A stretch of 64,000 nt of DNA from Poecilobothrus nobilitatus. Its lineage: Eukaryota > Arthropoda > Insecta > Diptera > Dolichopodidae. Position numbers and translations under genes: made by a program. The stretch spans positions 50,735,445-50,799,444 of the forward strand of contig OX352772.1 in NCBI GenBank assembly GCA_947095535.1, given 5' to 3'. Positions 37,564 to 50,812 of the stretch are shown one piece after another (the first letter of the stretch is position 1; each line of letters opens with the position of its first letter). The notes below the pieces were generated by a model, which was not told the origin of the DNA, did no database searches, and saw nothing but the letters and a program-made list of their open reading frames with translations.

Positions 37564-38239
37564 ACATCAACACTCAATACAATATTATGAAATGAAATAT
37601 GAAATTTATGATTGTTCTCTTTTTATTTTTTAAACAAAACAAAATAATAACAACTTTTTCCTCTTTGCTCTTTTTTATCACTAGGTTATTCAGCTTTTGG
37701 CTTTGCTTTGTTAGTATTTACTGTTTAGTAATTAATATTGTGCTTCTAATAATATTATATACCTATAATGTCGTATATAAATGTAGGTACATTACTACAT
37801 TGTACATATAAATTATAATATTGTAGTTGGAATTGGTAAGTACATATGTAGTAGAATTAAAATAAAGAGTAAAGACTTAAAGAGTTTCGTTTAAAAATCA
37901 AATCATTTTTTTCCATATTTTTTTGTCTCTTTTCTTGTTAGTACATACTACATACATATTAGTAGTAAGTAAGAAATATTATGATTGTGTGTACTCTAAA
38001 ATTTAAAAAACGTCACGCGAATAGCAGCAGCAGGAGAGTTTTTTATTATATTAAGATATTTTATCCGATATTAAATTATATTTAATAGTTAATCTTCTAT
38101 TGCGACATGCAACGCCGCTATCTAATATTGGCCGCAAATTTGAATTATTTCTTCTACTGCATGCCGTAGGTCAAAACCATTTTAATTTAACTTGAATTAT
38201 GAAATCTTCTATGATTTTTAGGAAAATTTTCCAAAAACA

Positions 38240-38720
38240 TTTAAAAACTTGTTTATTAGTTTCACTCTGTCTGTCTGTTTATCGGTCCATTACTTCGTCT
38301 ATCTATTTACAAAACTTCTGCACCGTTAAAGCTATTGCAATAAAATTTATCATGGATATGGATATTAATATTGTAGAAACACTTTTTTATCTCACTTATT
38401 TCGGAGTTGGAACCCTTCAAAATATCAAAAGCCCTATTTTCAAATGTGTATATCTCAGGATTTGTTTAACATTTTTTCAATCTAAAAACGCCAAATGATA
38501 ATTATAGGTTCTACTTAAAATTAAAGAAAGTGTTTCATGATTTTCCAAAATTTTTCTTACGTGTATAAAATTCTAATAAAAATTTACAAAATTTTGAAGC
38601 AAGTGACAATATTTTAAACAGTTTTTTATAGTCTTTTGAAAAATGTGCACCCTTAAAAACCATTGGTTTCATATTCTGCCATGCTTTATTTCAAATTTGA
38701 TTGTGATTGTTGAATTATCT
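38240..38720 (-). mobile_element. DINE-1-like element, group B copy 3
   Basis: Opens with TTAGTTTCACTCTGTCTGTC, then ACAAAACTTCTGCACCGTTA, CGGAGTTGGAACCCTTCAAA, CAATCTAAAAACGCCAAATG, and a right part AAACAGTTTTTTATAGTC with TGTGCACCCTTAAAAACC. The middle is shortened compared with the 29.7 kb copy. The 99-aa plus ORF overlapping it is made of repeat sequence and is not regarded as a gene. Confidence 0.6.
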
Positions 38721-41700
38721 TTTGAAATATTTTCTAAAGCAGGAAAACGGAATTATGTGCATACCATATTGTAATCCTAACAATTCATTACAAATATAAT
38801 TGTTTAAGGTTAAGTTTATTGAAATTTTTTTCCTGTATAATAGTTTTTCAAGGGTTTTAAAATATTATAAAACCGAAGATTTTCATCTAAAAATTTGGAA
38901 AGAATACAATATACCATTATTTTAATTTGTTTTTTTTTTTTTCAATAACACTTTTATAAATTATTCTATAATATAATTATGGATTTATCAACTGATTTAT
39001 ATTCCTACTAATTTTCATTCTGCAGGCTATCCAATAATATAATTAAAAAAAAAATTTTTAAGTCTAATATTATCTATAGTCTAATAATATCTAATATTTT
39101 AAACTTTCATTTAGGCGTGATTTTTATTAATATCAGAAAATTTTTGCTTTTTAGTGCTTTAATTTTTTTTTTTGCGTAAGGTACTGCTTAAGTATAAAAT
39201 TTTCTTTTCCCTGCAATACACTTTGCTGACCTAAAAATATGCAATAACTCGTTTTCGTATTTATGAGGAAGTTACATATTTTACGCTTTATGCTCTACAG
39301 ATTCAATTACCTATGATTGTTTCCTCTATTTGTGACTAATTAAATCTATGAAATAGAAAAATTATATCTTTAAGACTTTCAATTGATGCTTTTTTCTATA
39401 TTCAATCATTTATTTATTTGTTCAATAAATCATGGCCCAGTGTAGCTTTTTATACATTTATTTTTCTAACTCCCATCTTATAGTATTCCTTCTTGTATAA
39501 TTATTTAAATCTTGTCAGCAAACAATTTTTTTATACATAGTATAAATCTAATGGATATATTAGACTTCTTTGGATATTTTTTCATTTTGTTACATTACAT
39601 AATTCCTTTTTTCAGCACCTTCTTTTCCCACCTACCCCTTTGTTCATTCCTTCCCACACTTTCTTTTTCGACATTTGCTCTGTTATTGGGTTTTCGTATG
39701 AAAGGACTTAATCTTTCTTTTTTTTTTTTTTTGATTACTTACATTTATATGTACCTATCACTTATTCAATATTCGGTTTTTAATCACTTTTTAAATATTT
39801 TTTTTTATTTTCTAAAAACATTTTCACTTGGGTGTCATTTAATTTAAATTTAGCATAATTATCAATAGTCATTCTTATACGAAATTCAAGTATCATATAT
39901 TTATGTTGGTAGGTTTCTCTATTCATATTATATTATGCAAAAAAAAAAAAAATGGATAAACGATTTAATACTACGATTCACATGAACGATTTACATTTGA
40001 GAAAATTTAATTATTTTATTAGCAATATATACTTATATATGTACATATCCTTGAAAATATATTAATACTGAGATTTATTAAAAGTTTTTCCATTTAGATG
40101 GTTTTAAAATTTCACTAAAAAACATGATTTTCTTAGTTTAAGAAAAAACCTCATATTATTATATACATATTATATATGATTTGCAATTTCTTCAATATTT
40201 TCTAAGGATTCATTTAAAAAATTTTAATTATACACACAAACACACATATAAATATCACAAAAATTATTCCTTCATAGTTTTGGAAGAAAAGCCTTCTTCA
40301 TTTCAATTCTTTAAAAAGATTTAAGATTTATTCTTATATCTAATACATATATACCACCTTTTTAAAAGTCAGCAGGTCACGTTTATTTCATTAAATACAT
40401 TTTCTATCTTTTTCATTTTGCCTTTTGGTATTTTATTTTCAATTTTTTAACTTAACTTAACTACACACAGTTGTTTTTAATTCTATATTCGACCCAATGG
40501 AAAACCGTCATAATAAATTTAGTATTTGAAAGGACACATATGTACTTATTATAATACACATACATATATAAACAAATTAATAGTTTTTGTGTTTTAATGA
40601 AAAACAAAAATATCATAGAAGGATCCTTTTTGAATCGTTTATAAAATCCCTTAACACTAATTCATTATAACTTTTTTTAAAAAGTGTTGAAATATCAAAA
40701 AACTTTATTTTATTTCTATATATCCTAACAAACTATTCTAATAAAATTATGTATAGGTACTCCAAATATAAAAAACAAGAAAAAAAAAAACAAAAGTTCA
40801 GAGAAAAACACCAGTTAGTTTTTCCTTAGTGATACCTTTTTCTAATGACTTGACTGGTATTTTATAAACAATTATTCTCAGTTGATTTGGGGTTTCTCTT
40901 ATTTTTGATTTTGATGTTTTTTTTTTGTTTTTTCATTCTCTGTTTTAAACAACAAAATTATTTTTTTATAAGATTTTCTCGGGATCAGGATTTATAATTT
41001 TTTTTTTTTTTGAGGAAAAATAAATACTCCAAAAGGTATACACAGGACTTTATTTGTTTCATAGTTTATGAAAATTTACTGAAAGGGATGAATATAGTTT
41101 TTTTGATTTTACTAACATAATAAACTTATCATTTTAAAAAAAAAAAAAAAAAAATATTATGAAATTAAAAAGGACATAGGAAAAATGAAAATTATAATAC
41201 AATTTCAATAATTTGTTTGAAAGATTATGATAACTAAATTTGAAAAATAAAGTTTTGTAAATTAGATAGCATTTTTTTTTTTTTAACTTTTTATGCTTGG
41301 GCACCGCATTACTAAAATGAATTTTTTTTGAAGAAAATTTGTTTCTTGATTTGATTTTGATGTTACTGATAAGTGATAAGTAATAAGTGATACATAATAA
41401 GTGCTTTTTATTTTGTACTAGTAATTCTTTAAAACCAAGTTCAATTCAAAATATATAAATTTCTTTTTTGCATTCAAATTTTCCACTTTTCTTTGGTAAT
41501 ATCTAATTAGTTTTCCCAAAATTACCACTTTGATTATTTAACCGGTCGTTCATTTCCTTAAAATTTTTTTTTCCAATTTTCTTGATAAAAGCAAAATAGT
41601 GCGATTCCTCTAATAAATGATCCCAATATCAAGTTAACGCTCAATTAACTTGGGCTTCGCCACCTAATAGGAAAATTTACCTTCTTTTATAGATACCTTT

Positions 41701-42000
41701 TAGGAATGGGTTCTTGACCTCAAAAAATTAACAGTTGGATCACTTTATTCAATGCATTTCAGAGAGAAACTAGGGGAGCTTCTGCTCGCTCCATCCATAT
41801 GTAGTTCAAATTCTTAAATGGCATCATTCGGCTTACAGAAATATTCGTTTACGGTGGGAACATAGAGAATGTGGAACTATCTTCCACTTCACGTGTTCTT
41901 TAGAGTTGGCAATATTTACATATACAAGGTCATATCAATTTTCACATCAATTTTTAATTCAATTTTAAATCAATTTTCATTCCGCAACTTAATTTCTTTC

Positions 42001-42205
42001 AGTCAGGCAGTGTAAAGATGCTAAAAGTAAAGATCATATAACCTATCGTTTCGTGAAAACAGAGAGGTGGTATTTAGTGAGTTTTGTTTTTCTTTTTTTT
42101 AATTAAAGTCTCACACACTCATAAAGGACTCGTGTTCATTTAACTCCTCTGTAATATTTTTTGATGAATCCCACTTGCTATCGCAAAAACCGAAACAAAA
42201 AAACA
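42001..42205 (+). mobile_element. SINE2, copy with internal T-rich insertion
   Basis: Shares with the 49.7 kb SINE2 the blocks CATATAACCTAT, GAGGTGGTATTTAGTGAGTT, AAAGTCTCACACACTCATAA, CTCCTCTGTAAT and TTTTTGATGAATCCCAC followed by TATCGCAAAA. A T-rich stretch of about 20 nt interrupts the middle. The A-rich tail is short. Ends approximate. Confidence 0.65.
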
Positions 42206-42290
42206 AGTTTCTACAGAGGTAAGTTCTATTTACGTCTAACATTTTATTCATTTATCAAAATTATACTTTTCTTTATTCAAATTTAAAAAC

Positions 42291-42475
42291 GGTACCTAGA
42301 CAGGCCTAGAAGACAAGACTGTATAAAATACGCACACAGAGGAAGTGTGTGTTCGAATTTCATATATGTCTTAAAAATAATTCTCCCATACGACATTTAC
42401 AGCCACGCCTGAAAAGGAAAGGCTGTTTAATTTCATTGTCACATTTATGTGGCAGGGAAATAAACTAAAAAAAAA
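42291..42475 (+). mobile_element. SINE1, copy d (12-bp perfect TSD)
   Basis: Degenerate tRNA-like head (CAGGCCTAGAAGACAAGACT), box B mutated to TGTTCGAATTTC, well-kept body (CATACGACATTTACAGCCAC, AGGCTGTTTAATTTC, TTATGTGGCAGGG) and an A-run tail. AAATTTAAAAAC at 42279-42290 is repeated exactly at 42476-42487. Confidence 0.88.
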
Positions 42476-44376
42476 AAATTTAAAAACATCAAACATAATA
42501 CATAATACATATTTTTTTTTTTTTGTACGTAATAACTCAAAATGACATTGGGTGGTTAGTATTTATTTCCATAACATCAAAATTTGAAAATATTTCTAAA
42601 ATACAAATTTTAATTAATTAATGCAATCATCTTTAGAAAATAACAAAATCAGGACAATAATAAATTATGTTTTTCCATAATTTTGAAAGGAAAACTTGCA
42701 ATATTTTCATTTTATATTTTCATGTACAATTGATTGCCTCAAAAGTTTCATCATTAGAAAGTCTTTAAAATTTTTTTGTAAAATCAATTGCAAAAGATTT
42801 AAAAAACATTTTACAAAATTATAAATATAAATTCTAAAACATCAATAATTTTGTAACTGTAAAATCCCTTATTGACTTCATTTCATCCGTTTTTTTTTTT
42901 TTTTTGTTTCTACTAAACATCATTTTCTTCGTTTCCTTTTATATTAAATTATAAGGTTTCATATTAATAAATTTCATTTTATTTCATTATTTTTTTTATT
43001 TTTATTCTTTTTTTTTTGGCATCGTATCGTTATTTGACTAAAAAAAAAGTAAAATTTTATAATAAAATTGAAAAGGGATAAAGAAAACGAAAAATTTAAA
43101 TAATTTTACACGTGTTATTTTGTATAACTAAAAAATTTAAATTCACATTTTCCGTATTGTGTTGTGCCAATTAAAAATGTAGGAAAACCATTTTCTATAA
43201 CATTTAATTTCTATTAATAATTATTCTATATATTAATGAATGAATTTAACCAAAAAACAAAAAAAAAATATATAAATTGGAAATTTTACATGTATTTGAA
43301 AATACGTATCTTTAAATGATTTTTGAAATTTTTTTTTTAGGGTTTTTAAGGTTGAAAATTAAATGTTATATAGGTGTAAGGATTTATTTATGATAACTTT
43401 ATTTCATTGGAATTTATTTAATTACTTAAAAATTATTTTCACATGAATTGAAATCTTATTTTTTCCTTTTGTTATTCAATTTCAAAAATATTATGAAGGA
43501 TTTACCGTTAGTTTTGAAAATAATTTTTTGTATAATTATAAATAAATTAGGTGAAGTTTTAAGGAATATTTGATGTAATTAATTAAATTTTTTAATTAAT
43601 TATGAATTATAATCAGAAAAGAAAAATTTTGTGGTTTTTATATTCTTAAAATTGTTTTTAAGCAACACATGCGTTCCAAATTAATCCATGTAGAAACATT
43701 TGCTAAGTCTAAGTTCCATACTCCTTCGTTAAATAAGTAAATTAATAAAAAAGAAATTTTAATTCTTATGAAAATCTCTTTTGTGTTTATAATTAATTAA
43801 TAATTTCAAAAGAATAAATATTTTCTTCTTTATCCCTTTTCAATATAAAACATTTTCCTTTTTGTTTTACAATGGACGGTGGAAAACATCGAAAGTCACT
43901 CAATGGAACTGTACGGGGTGCCTCTGGGTAATTGAATTGAATTTTAACCAACCAAAACAATCCCCCTTTAAAACCAAATTCTAAAATGGGTCCCTTAATA
44001 CAAAACGATATAATGTACAATTTGGTTTTGAGGAAAAGGATGAAGGGAAGAATTATTTGGGAAATTGGGTTTGGGATAATTAGGGTTATGGTGGATAAAG
44101 TGAAAAATTTAGAGAGTTATTTTAAAGAACGATGTTAATGTTCTTCTTAAATTTTGTTATATAAATTTTATTTTATATTCCTTTTTTAAACAATTAATGC
44201 ATCAGTTAGTGTAATATTAAAAAAATATATTTAGTACCTGACTACCTATATTTTTGTTATATCACAATATCATTTAAACTTGTGAACATTGGTGTTATAG
44301 TCATCGACTTTAGACGTAAATTTTTGAAATTCTATAATTATAATTGATATTTTTACTGGCTATGTATCAAACAAAT

Positions 44377-44452
44377 CCAGCCAATGGTGTAATGATTAAG
44401 ACACCGGCCTTTCATTCAAAACACCTCAGGTTAAAATTCCTACTGAGTCATA
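44377..44452 (+). pseudogene. tRNA-Glu-like pseudogene or SINE head
   Basis: CCAATGGTGTAATGATTAAG, then CACCGGCCTTTCATTC, and AGGTTAAAATTCC parallel the layout of tRNA-Glu(UUC): box A ATGGTCTAGTGGTTAGGA, the CTTTCA anticodon loop and box B GGTTCGATTCC. The anticodon and T stems do not pair properly and box B is damaged, so it is not a functional tRNA. It could be the head of another short retroposon; no A-rich tail was seen directly after it. Confidence 0.4.
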
Positions 44453-46510
44453 TAAATCAATAAAAAATGATATAGATTTTTTTCTATAATATATAATAAG
44501 TTAGGGATATAACGTATAAAATATAATTAAAAATATATATGTTTAATGGTCTTATACAGACGAGTAATCAACGGCTTAGTAAAACTGAAGGTTAGTCAAA
44601 TAAGAATAATAAATAAATTATTTATCCATCCGAAGCGCATTCATTCTGGTTATAAGAGTGGAAAGGAAAAAAAAAAGTCTCCAAACAAATAATTCGTAAT
44701 AGTAGTAGGATTTTCATTAAACGACTGGTTATAGTTCTTCAAAAATCGTACTAAAGCAACTAACAGGGTTATTCTAAACATCATAACAATAACCATAACT
44801 TAACATTGTGTAATCAAAAATTTAAAATTGTGACCTTTTTTATAATGTGGCCTTACTTATTTTAGCCAATAATTGACAATTTGTCCAAATAGACCCAAAA
44901 AAATAGTCAAAAGTTGGGAAGGGAACTGTATAATATACAAGGAAATCAGAAAGTTTTGTTTTATTTTTAAAACCAAAATAAATGCTTTTATATAGTTTTA
45001 ATTTAGTTTTATTTAGCTTTTAGGTTTTAAGGTTTTTGAGTTAAATAAAAAATGGAAGCTAATTTTTCTATTTTTTTTTTGTAATTTATGGTTAAATATT
45101 GTTGAAATAACCGAAATAAACTAATTTTTACTACAAATACTTTGCCAATATTACATTACTTTTTCTTTTAACACCTATAAGGAGCATACGGCATTTGCAA
45201 GCACAAATTTTAAACAAAGCTTCCCTAAGTCATTATTTTTAATAAGCATATTTTTTAATATATTTAATTTATAACTAGGCTATAGCTATAAGATTGTGAA
45301 AATTAAAATTGTATAAAATTTTCAAAATCTTATAAAACTGTTAAAATCGTAAAAAATTATATAAATCGCTTTTAAAAATTATTAATTTGGTTATTTTATA
45401 TTACGATATAGATTTTTACAATATAAACTACTACTATTGAATATGATAATATAACCGGGGTTCCAATCCAAAATCTTTCAATTGAAATATCGGTCAAATA
45501 ATTTCTATACGCCATTCGTCAGATAAACAGTATAATAAGGCTTATATAAACATTCTCTAAATTAAAATTATATTCATATATTCATTATTTATTTTGGTTA
45601 CCCCACCACATACAATGTGATGATGTGTAGTTACGACATATATATAAATTCTAAATATATATATTATTTATTTTATTATATATTATATTAATATACTTTA
45701 TATAATATTTTGACCTGAGCAGTATTTAAATCCCAGTCAATTCGGCTAAAAGACCAGGGATTTAGACTCTGCATCATTATTCAGATATATTTATTATCTC
45801 TATATACTTATTATCTCTTTTTTTTTTATTGCTTAAATTTGACTTTAAAAATTTATTTATTATATTAGATTTGGAGCAAAAGGTTAAATCTTATTTTGCA
45901 TCCTTTTTTATATCTTTACAAAAATAAAAATAATGTCATTATTCAAATTATATTAACAAAATTAATAAGTCCATTAAATCATTAGCATAATTATAATTTG
46001 TTTGTAAATAATAATTTTCTTTTGCACATAATATTTTTTAAATGAAATGGGTCCGAAATAAGGAAAATGAAAGAAAAACAATAAATTAAAACGTTATTTA
46101 AAAAAAAAATTTAATGAGAGTTCGTTAAAAATTTATTTTTTTTTTAATTTATCTTTGTTTTGAAATCAATATTTTTTTTTTTAATTTGGTCCTTTTTAAT
46201 CTTTAATAAAATAAAAAATATGTTTGCTATAATTTAAATATCAAAAAAAAAGTTATGTCGCAGATTGCTAAATTCAGATTTATATAATTAATCTTTGTAT
46301 TTAGGTTTATTATACGATTTCATTATACAAAACTTTTTAGCAGTGGAAATGATAAGAGGAATAATAAATTAGTTATACTCCGTGAATTTACTCCCCACGA
46401 ATTATCGAATAATATTAAAAAATTGCCACAACATTTTGTGCCGAATTTGTGATGATTTTCCATTACATAAAAGGCTCCAGTTATGAAATAATTTTAGGTC
46501 TTTTTTCATC

Positions 46511-46634
46511 TTTTTTTTTTTTGTTAGTTTATTGCCCTGCCACATAAATGTGACAAGGAAATTACACAGTCGTTCTTTTTGTAACTGTCGTAAGGGGGCA
46601 TTATTCTTACTACGTGTGTGGGATTCAAACCTTT
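46511..46634 (-). mobile_element. SINE1, copy e, 5'-truncated, minus orientation
   Basis: On the plus strand: a T-run (the complement of the A tail), then TGCCCTGCCACATAAATGTG, AACTGTCGTAAGGGGGC, and a box B complement GGGATTCAAACC where homology stops. The tRNA-like head before box B is missing, as expected from truncation at the 5' end. Part of the 86-aa minus ORF at 46402-46662 overlaps and is not a gene. Confidence 0.8.
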
Positions 46635-48469
46635 TCATATTTATTTTGGCACAATAATTCATAACGAATTATAGCCCCAAAAATTAAAAAAATTGGGGTT
46701 TTTTCATTTTCACTTTTGACCGAAAATTCATAATGAGATAAAGTGAAATATTTGTTTGGGGTTCCAAAGTAAAATATTTTTTTTGGGAGCATAATTTCAT
46801 ATATATATATAATTAAATTTAAAAAAGTTTAAAAAAATATTTTACTGTAGGGCGTTTTTTAATTTGTTTAATTTTTAAGACCAGAATTCATGGGGCAGTT
46901 ATAATTAATTCTATAAAAAAACATTAATTAAATTTTATAATAAAATTAACTAAAATTCACTAACAAAATACCATATAAATTTCATTAAATCTATTTCAGT
47001 TGTATAATTTTTTTCAAATTTTTTAAATATTTCCTAATAAACTAAAAATAAAATTCAACAATCTTATGATGTTTTATAACACATTTGATTGTTATAATTT
47101 TCTTTTACTTTAAACAAAATTAAAAACGTTTTGTATAAATGTGACTAAATTTTTAGGCACGCGTTATACAATATTTTATTTTAATGAAAAGTCAATTTTT
47201 GTTCCTTCTTTATTAAATTAAACTAAATTAAATCTATAGACATTTAAAATAAGAAACAAAATAAAATTTTATTTTTAAAAAGAAACCTTTTAACATCAAT
47301 ACAATTAATTAATTATACTTATTTTATAAATATATTAAAATATAACCTCCTTTTTATTTAATCCTTTTCATTGTACAACAAAATTTATCAATAATAATAA
47401 ATAACAACGAATACAATATGGATTCTCTCCAAGGATTAAAAATAAAAATTAAAATCAAATTTTTTAAATGAAAATAAGTATTAAAGATTTTTTTGTATGG
47501 AACAGAGTTCTTTGTTCAATATCACCACAAATTTTAAATTATTAATAAAATAATTATAAAAATTTATTTACTTGGGTGTTGCTCTGATCAAGCATACATT
47601 TTTAAATTAAATAAATAAAGGAAGTGTTCAATCCTTAACTTTTTTGTAGACTAATATGAAAAGATAAGTGAGTAGTGTAGTGAATATACTGAATAGAAAT
47701 GTAAAATACTGGTGGTCAAAACTGTTAGTATAAAACAAAAATCTCCTTTAGTAAAAAACACTCACTTGCGTCACTTAAATAAAAAAAAGTATTAAAGCGA
47801 TTTTGCTTACATTTAAACATATTCATGAAAAAATTGTTTCACATTTGCTGAAACCACCTTAAGAAAGAATAACAGCAGTTTTTACATCTAGTTTTCATTG
47901 TTTTTTCCCGATTTTTTTTTTTTTAACATATATTTACGATATCTTTACGATATTTTATTACTTATTATTTATTTACGATTCTTTACGATTCTTTATGTTC
48001 TTTGCGTTGTATTTTATAATATTTAAAATTATTTTTGAAAATGAATAACAACAATCCAATCCTAAAAATTCCCTTTTATTATTAAAAATATCAGGGTGTA
48101 CTGTGCAATATAGGCATCTTTCTAAAAATGGTTTTTGAATTTTTTTTTTTTGAAATTTTATATTTAAACTTTTCTATTTCTAAACCTATTGTAAGATATT
48201 GAAACCTTAAAACGACTTATTTTAAAAAGAAACGAATTAATTAATGGTATGTGATTTTATATTCTGGGGCAACAGTACAAACTTCAGAACGCAGATAAAA
48301 AAAACTTTTAATTTTTAAAATAAATAATTTGATACTTATCATAGCAATTCCAAAATTATTGAACATTATGCGGTAAAAAAATTTCAATAAAACTTCGAAT
48401 TTATCTTGATGCAGCTGACATAATAACAGATAAATATCAACTAAACAAGACAGAATGCAAGATCAAAAA

Positions 48470-48960
48470 TTTTTAAACGCGCACATTTTCCAGGGACAAT
48501 AAAATTAGTTTAGCACACTGTGACTTGTGACACAAAATTTTTAAATTTTCTCAGAATGTAAGAAAAATGTGTTAAAAATCATGAGCCACTTTCTTCAATT
48601 TAGTGTCCCGGAGATATGATGGAAGCAAAATATTGTGAAATTGTGTTTTGGAAGAAAAAATTTAAAATAAATGTATAATTTTGGTATTGTTTTATAAAGT
48701 ACTAACGGTTATCGGGCGTTTTTAAATTGAAAAAATGATAATCAGAACCTGAAATAAACACATTTGCAAATAATAGAACTTTTCAAACTTTGAGAGGCTG
48801 TAACTCCTACTACACAAAATAGTTTTCCAACAACATTCATTTTTTTAAGAAACCTATCGATGGTTAAAATTTAATTTTCTATCTTAAATGGTGCAGAACT
48901 TTTGTAAACAGACGGACGAACAGAATGAAACTTATAAGCAAGTCTTTCAAAATATATTTG
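48470..48960 (+). mobile_element. DINE-1-like element, group B, inverse orientation
   Basis: Its minus strand shows the group B order: GTTTCATTCTGTTCGTCCG, TTACAAAAGTTCTGCACC, GTTGTTGGAAAACTATTTTG, GAGTTACAGCCTCTCAAAG, AAAAACGCCCGATAACC and GTGTCACAAGTCACAGTG. This is opposite to the copies at 29.7, 33.4, 38.2 and 54.4 kb. Confidence 0.6.
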
Positions 48961-49204
48961 TACTAAAAATATAAAATGGAAAATCCAAACCAATTTTAAT
49001 ACCATATCCTTTTCTTTTAATAACAGTTTAGTTAGTTCAAATGACAAGATTTTAACATTTTTTACAAAATTTTTATTAATTTTTTATTTGAACTTCCGGA
49101 CACAAGATGTAATGTCCCTCAGTTGTAGGGATGAATAAAAATTAAATTTAAAACCTTTGCTCCAATTTATTTTATTCTCTATACAATTATCAAACATCAT
49201 GTAT

Positions 49205-50812
49205 ATACGTTCAAGTTTCAGTAAAAACGAGGAAGAATACAGTTGCCTTTGTCAACTCTTAGATACCTACCCGTACGAACCGTTAGTACGTTCATAGCCT
49301 GTCACTCTGCTTATAATATTATTTTTTCAATTTTTTAGTATTTTAAAATAATTTGGGTGAATTTTATAATTTCTAAAACTATGGGTTGCACATATATTCA
49401 AACTATATGTTTATACATTCTTCAAAAGCAGATTCTAACCTTCCACATAACGATTTAAGCGGCAAATGTATACTAATTTTTACTATACATACGTATTATA
49501 TATCATTCATTCATCAGTGACATATACGATATGTAAGTAAACATGAGTTTTATAAGTATATATACTAATTTCATATAAATCTTCTTCTTCAAGCAACCGT
49601 TATATTTTTTATTTATTTAATTTCTTTTTGTACTACGCATCATCCTCAACAATTTAAAATTATCGAGTAAAGAAAATGCAAAAAAAAGCGTTAAAAAAAT
49701 TTAGGAAAATAAAGTCACACTTTCGTCAATTTTAAGGTAACCCTCAACTCAACTTCCTATATGACCACGCAGTACAGTAGTACTAAAGGTCGTATAACCT
49801 ATTGTTTGGTCAAAAAAGGGAGGTGGTGTTTAGTGGGTTAAAGTCCCTAACACTCATAGAGGAATCGTGCTCATTTTCACTCCTCTATAGTGTCTTTCGA
49901 TGATTCCCACCAACCCTCGCAAAAAAAAAAAAAAAAAAAAAAAAAAACCCTATATTATTAAGAAAAGTTGTTAATAAAAATATAATGTTCGAACTTTAAT
50001 TTTTGTGTATTAATTCAAAAAAATTTGGACAGGTGTTCAAGTTACAGGTGTTTAAAAATAAAGCATTTTTTAGTTTTTGACCCTATACAGCTCCGAAACG
50101 GAGGAAGATACAAAACTATTTTCTGAAATGACTCATACTTATTTTTAAAGATCTAACTTCTCTCAAAATTTCAAGTTTCTAACTTAAACCGTTTGGAAGG
50201 AAGGAGGAATCAAGAATTTTGCAAAATTTGAGCTTCGCCTAACGGTAAATTAAGAGACCGTATGTCACAAGTATATATTTATTGTATATATATTTTTAAA
50301 TCTAATAAAAGCAGTAATCGTTTGGCTTTTTTAAATTGAAGATATACCTTATACAATTTGTGTTATAATAATTTAAATATAGAGCTTTTTCGAACTTTGG
50401 GGAGCTGCAGCTCCGTAACGGATGGGGTTACAGAAAAAAGTTGTTTAAAATAAAATTAATATTTTTATGATATTTATTAGCAGTTAAAATTTCATGGCTC
50501 TGTTCCAAAAAAAAAGTGATCTAAAAGTTAGATATTCGAGAGCTACCCGAAGTTTTAGTCGGATCTCAACCAAAAAAAATGGGGAGCCTACAAATTGTTG
50601 TAAGAATATTTTGTGTTAATTTCAAGACTCTAGCTTTCTTAGTTTTTGAGTTATCTTTCTGACGGACGTACGGACGGACAAAGCTTAATCGACTTAGAAT
50701 TTTTTTCTGATCCGATCCATACCTTTGAAGGTATATCTAGCTAGCTTATTTCGAGGTGTTACAAACGAAGGAGCAATTTTAATATACCCGATCCTTATCA
50801 TACGGGTATAAC
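49205..50812 (+). mobile_element. DINE-1-like element A, full-length copy with nested SINE2
   Basis: About 1.6 kb (1.4 kb without the insertion), homologous along its length to the inverse copy at 61325-62945. It runs from AAAACGAGGAAGAATACAG through CATCATCCTCAACAATTT, GGAGCTGCAGCTCCGTAACG, CGGACGTACGGACGGACAAA and AAGGTATATCTAGCTAGC to a terminal hairpin built from TACCCGATCC and CATACGGGTA. The layout of the last 200 nt (hairpin, GGTATATCTAGC, GACGGAC tract) parallels Drosophila DINE-1/INE-1. It has no protein-coding capacity, so it depends on a helper. Confidence 0.78.
49745..49947 (+). mobile_element. SINE2, best copy, with TSD and empty site
   Basis: About 200 bp ending in 27 consecutive A. 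Blocks: GGTCGTATAACCTATTG, GGGAGGTGGTGTTTAGTGGG, TTAAAGTCCCTAACACTC, GAATCGTGCTCA and GATGATTCCCACCAACCCTC. AACCCT flanks both sides (49739-49744 and 49946-49951). The homologous element at 62.2 kb has this site uninterrupted (its minus strand reads AAAGTAACCCTATATT), which proves a clean insertion. There is no obvious tRNA, 7SL or 5S head; origin unassigned. Confidence 0.85.

Noticed and set aside
38199..38498. 99-aa plus-strand ORF
   Set aside because: Lies within a DINE-1-like group B copy whose homologues are closed in this frame.
39512..39847. 111-aa plus-strand ORF rich in Phe and Leu
   Set aside because: Product of T-rich sequence (poly-T gives poly-Phe); no domain and no splice or start context.
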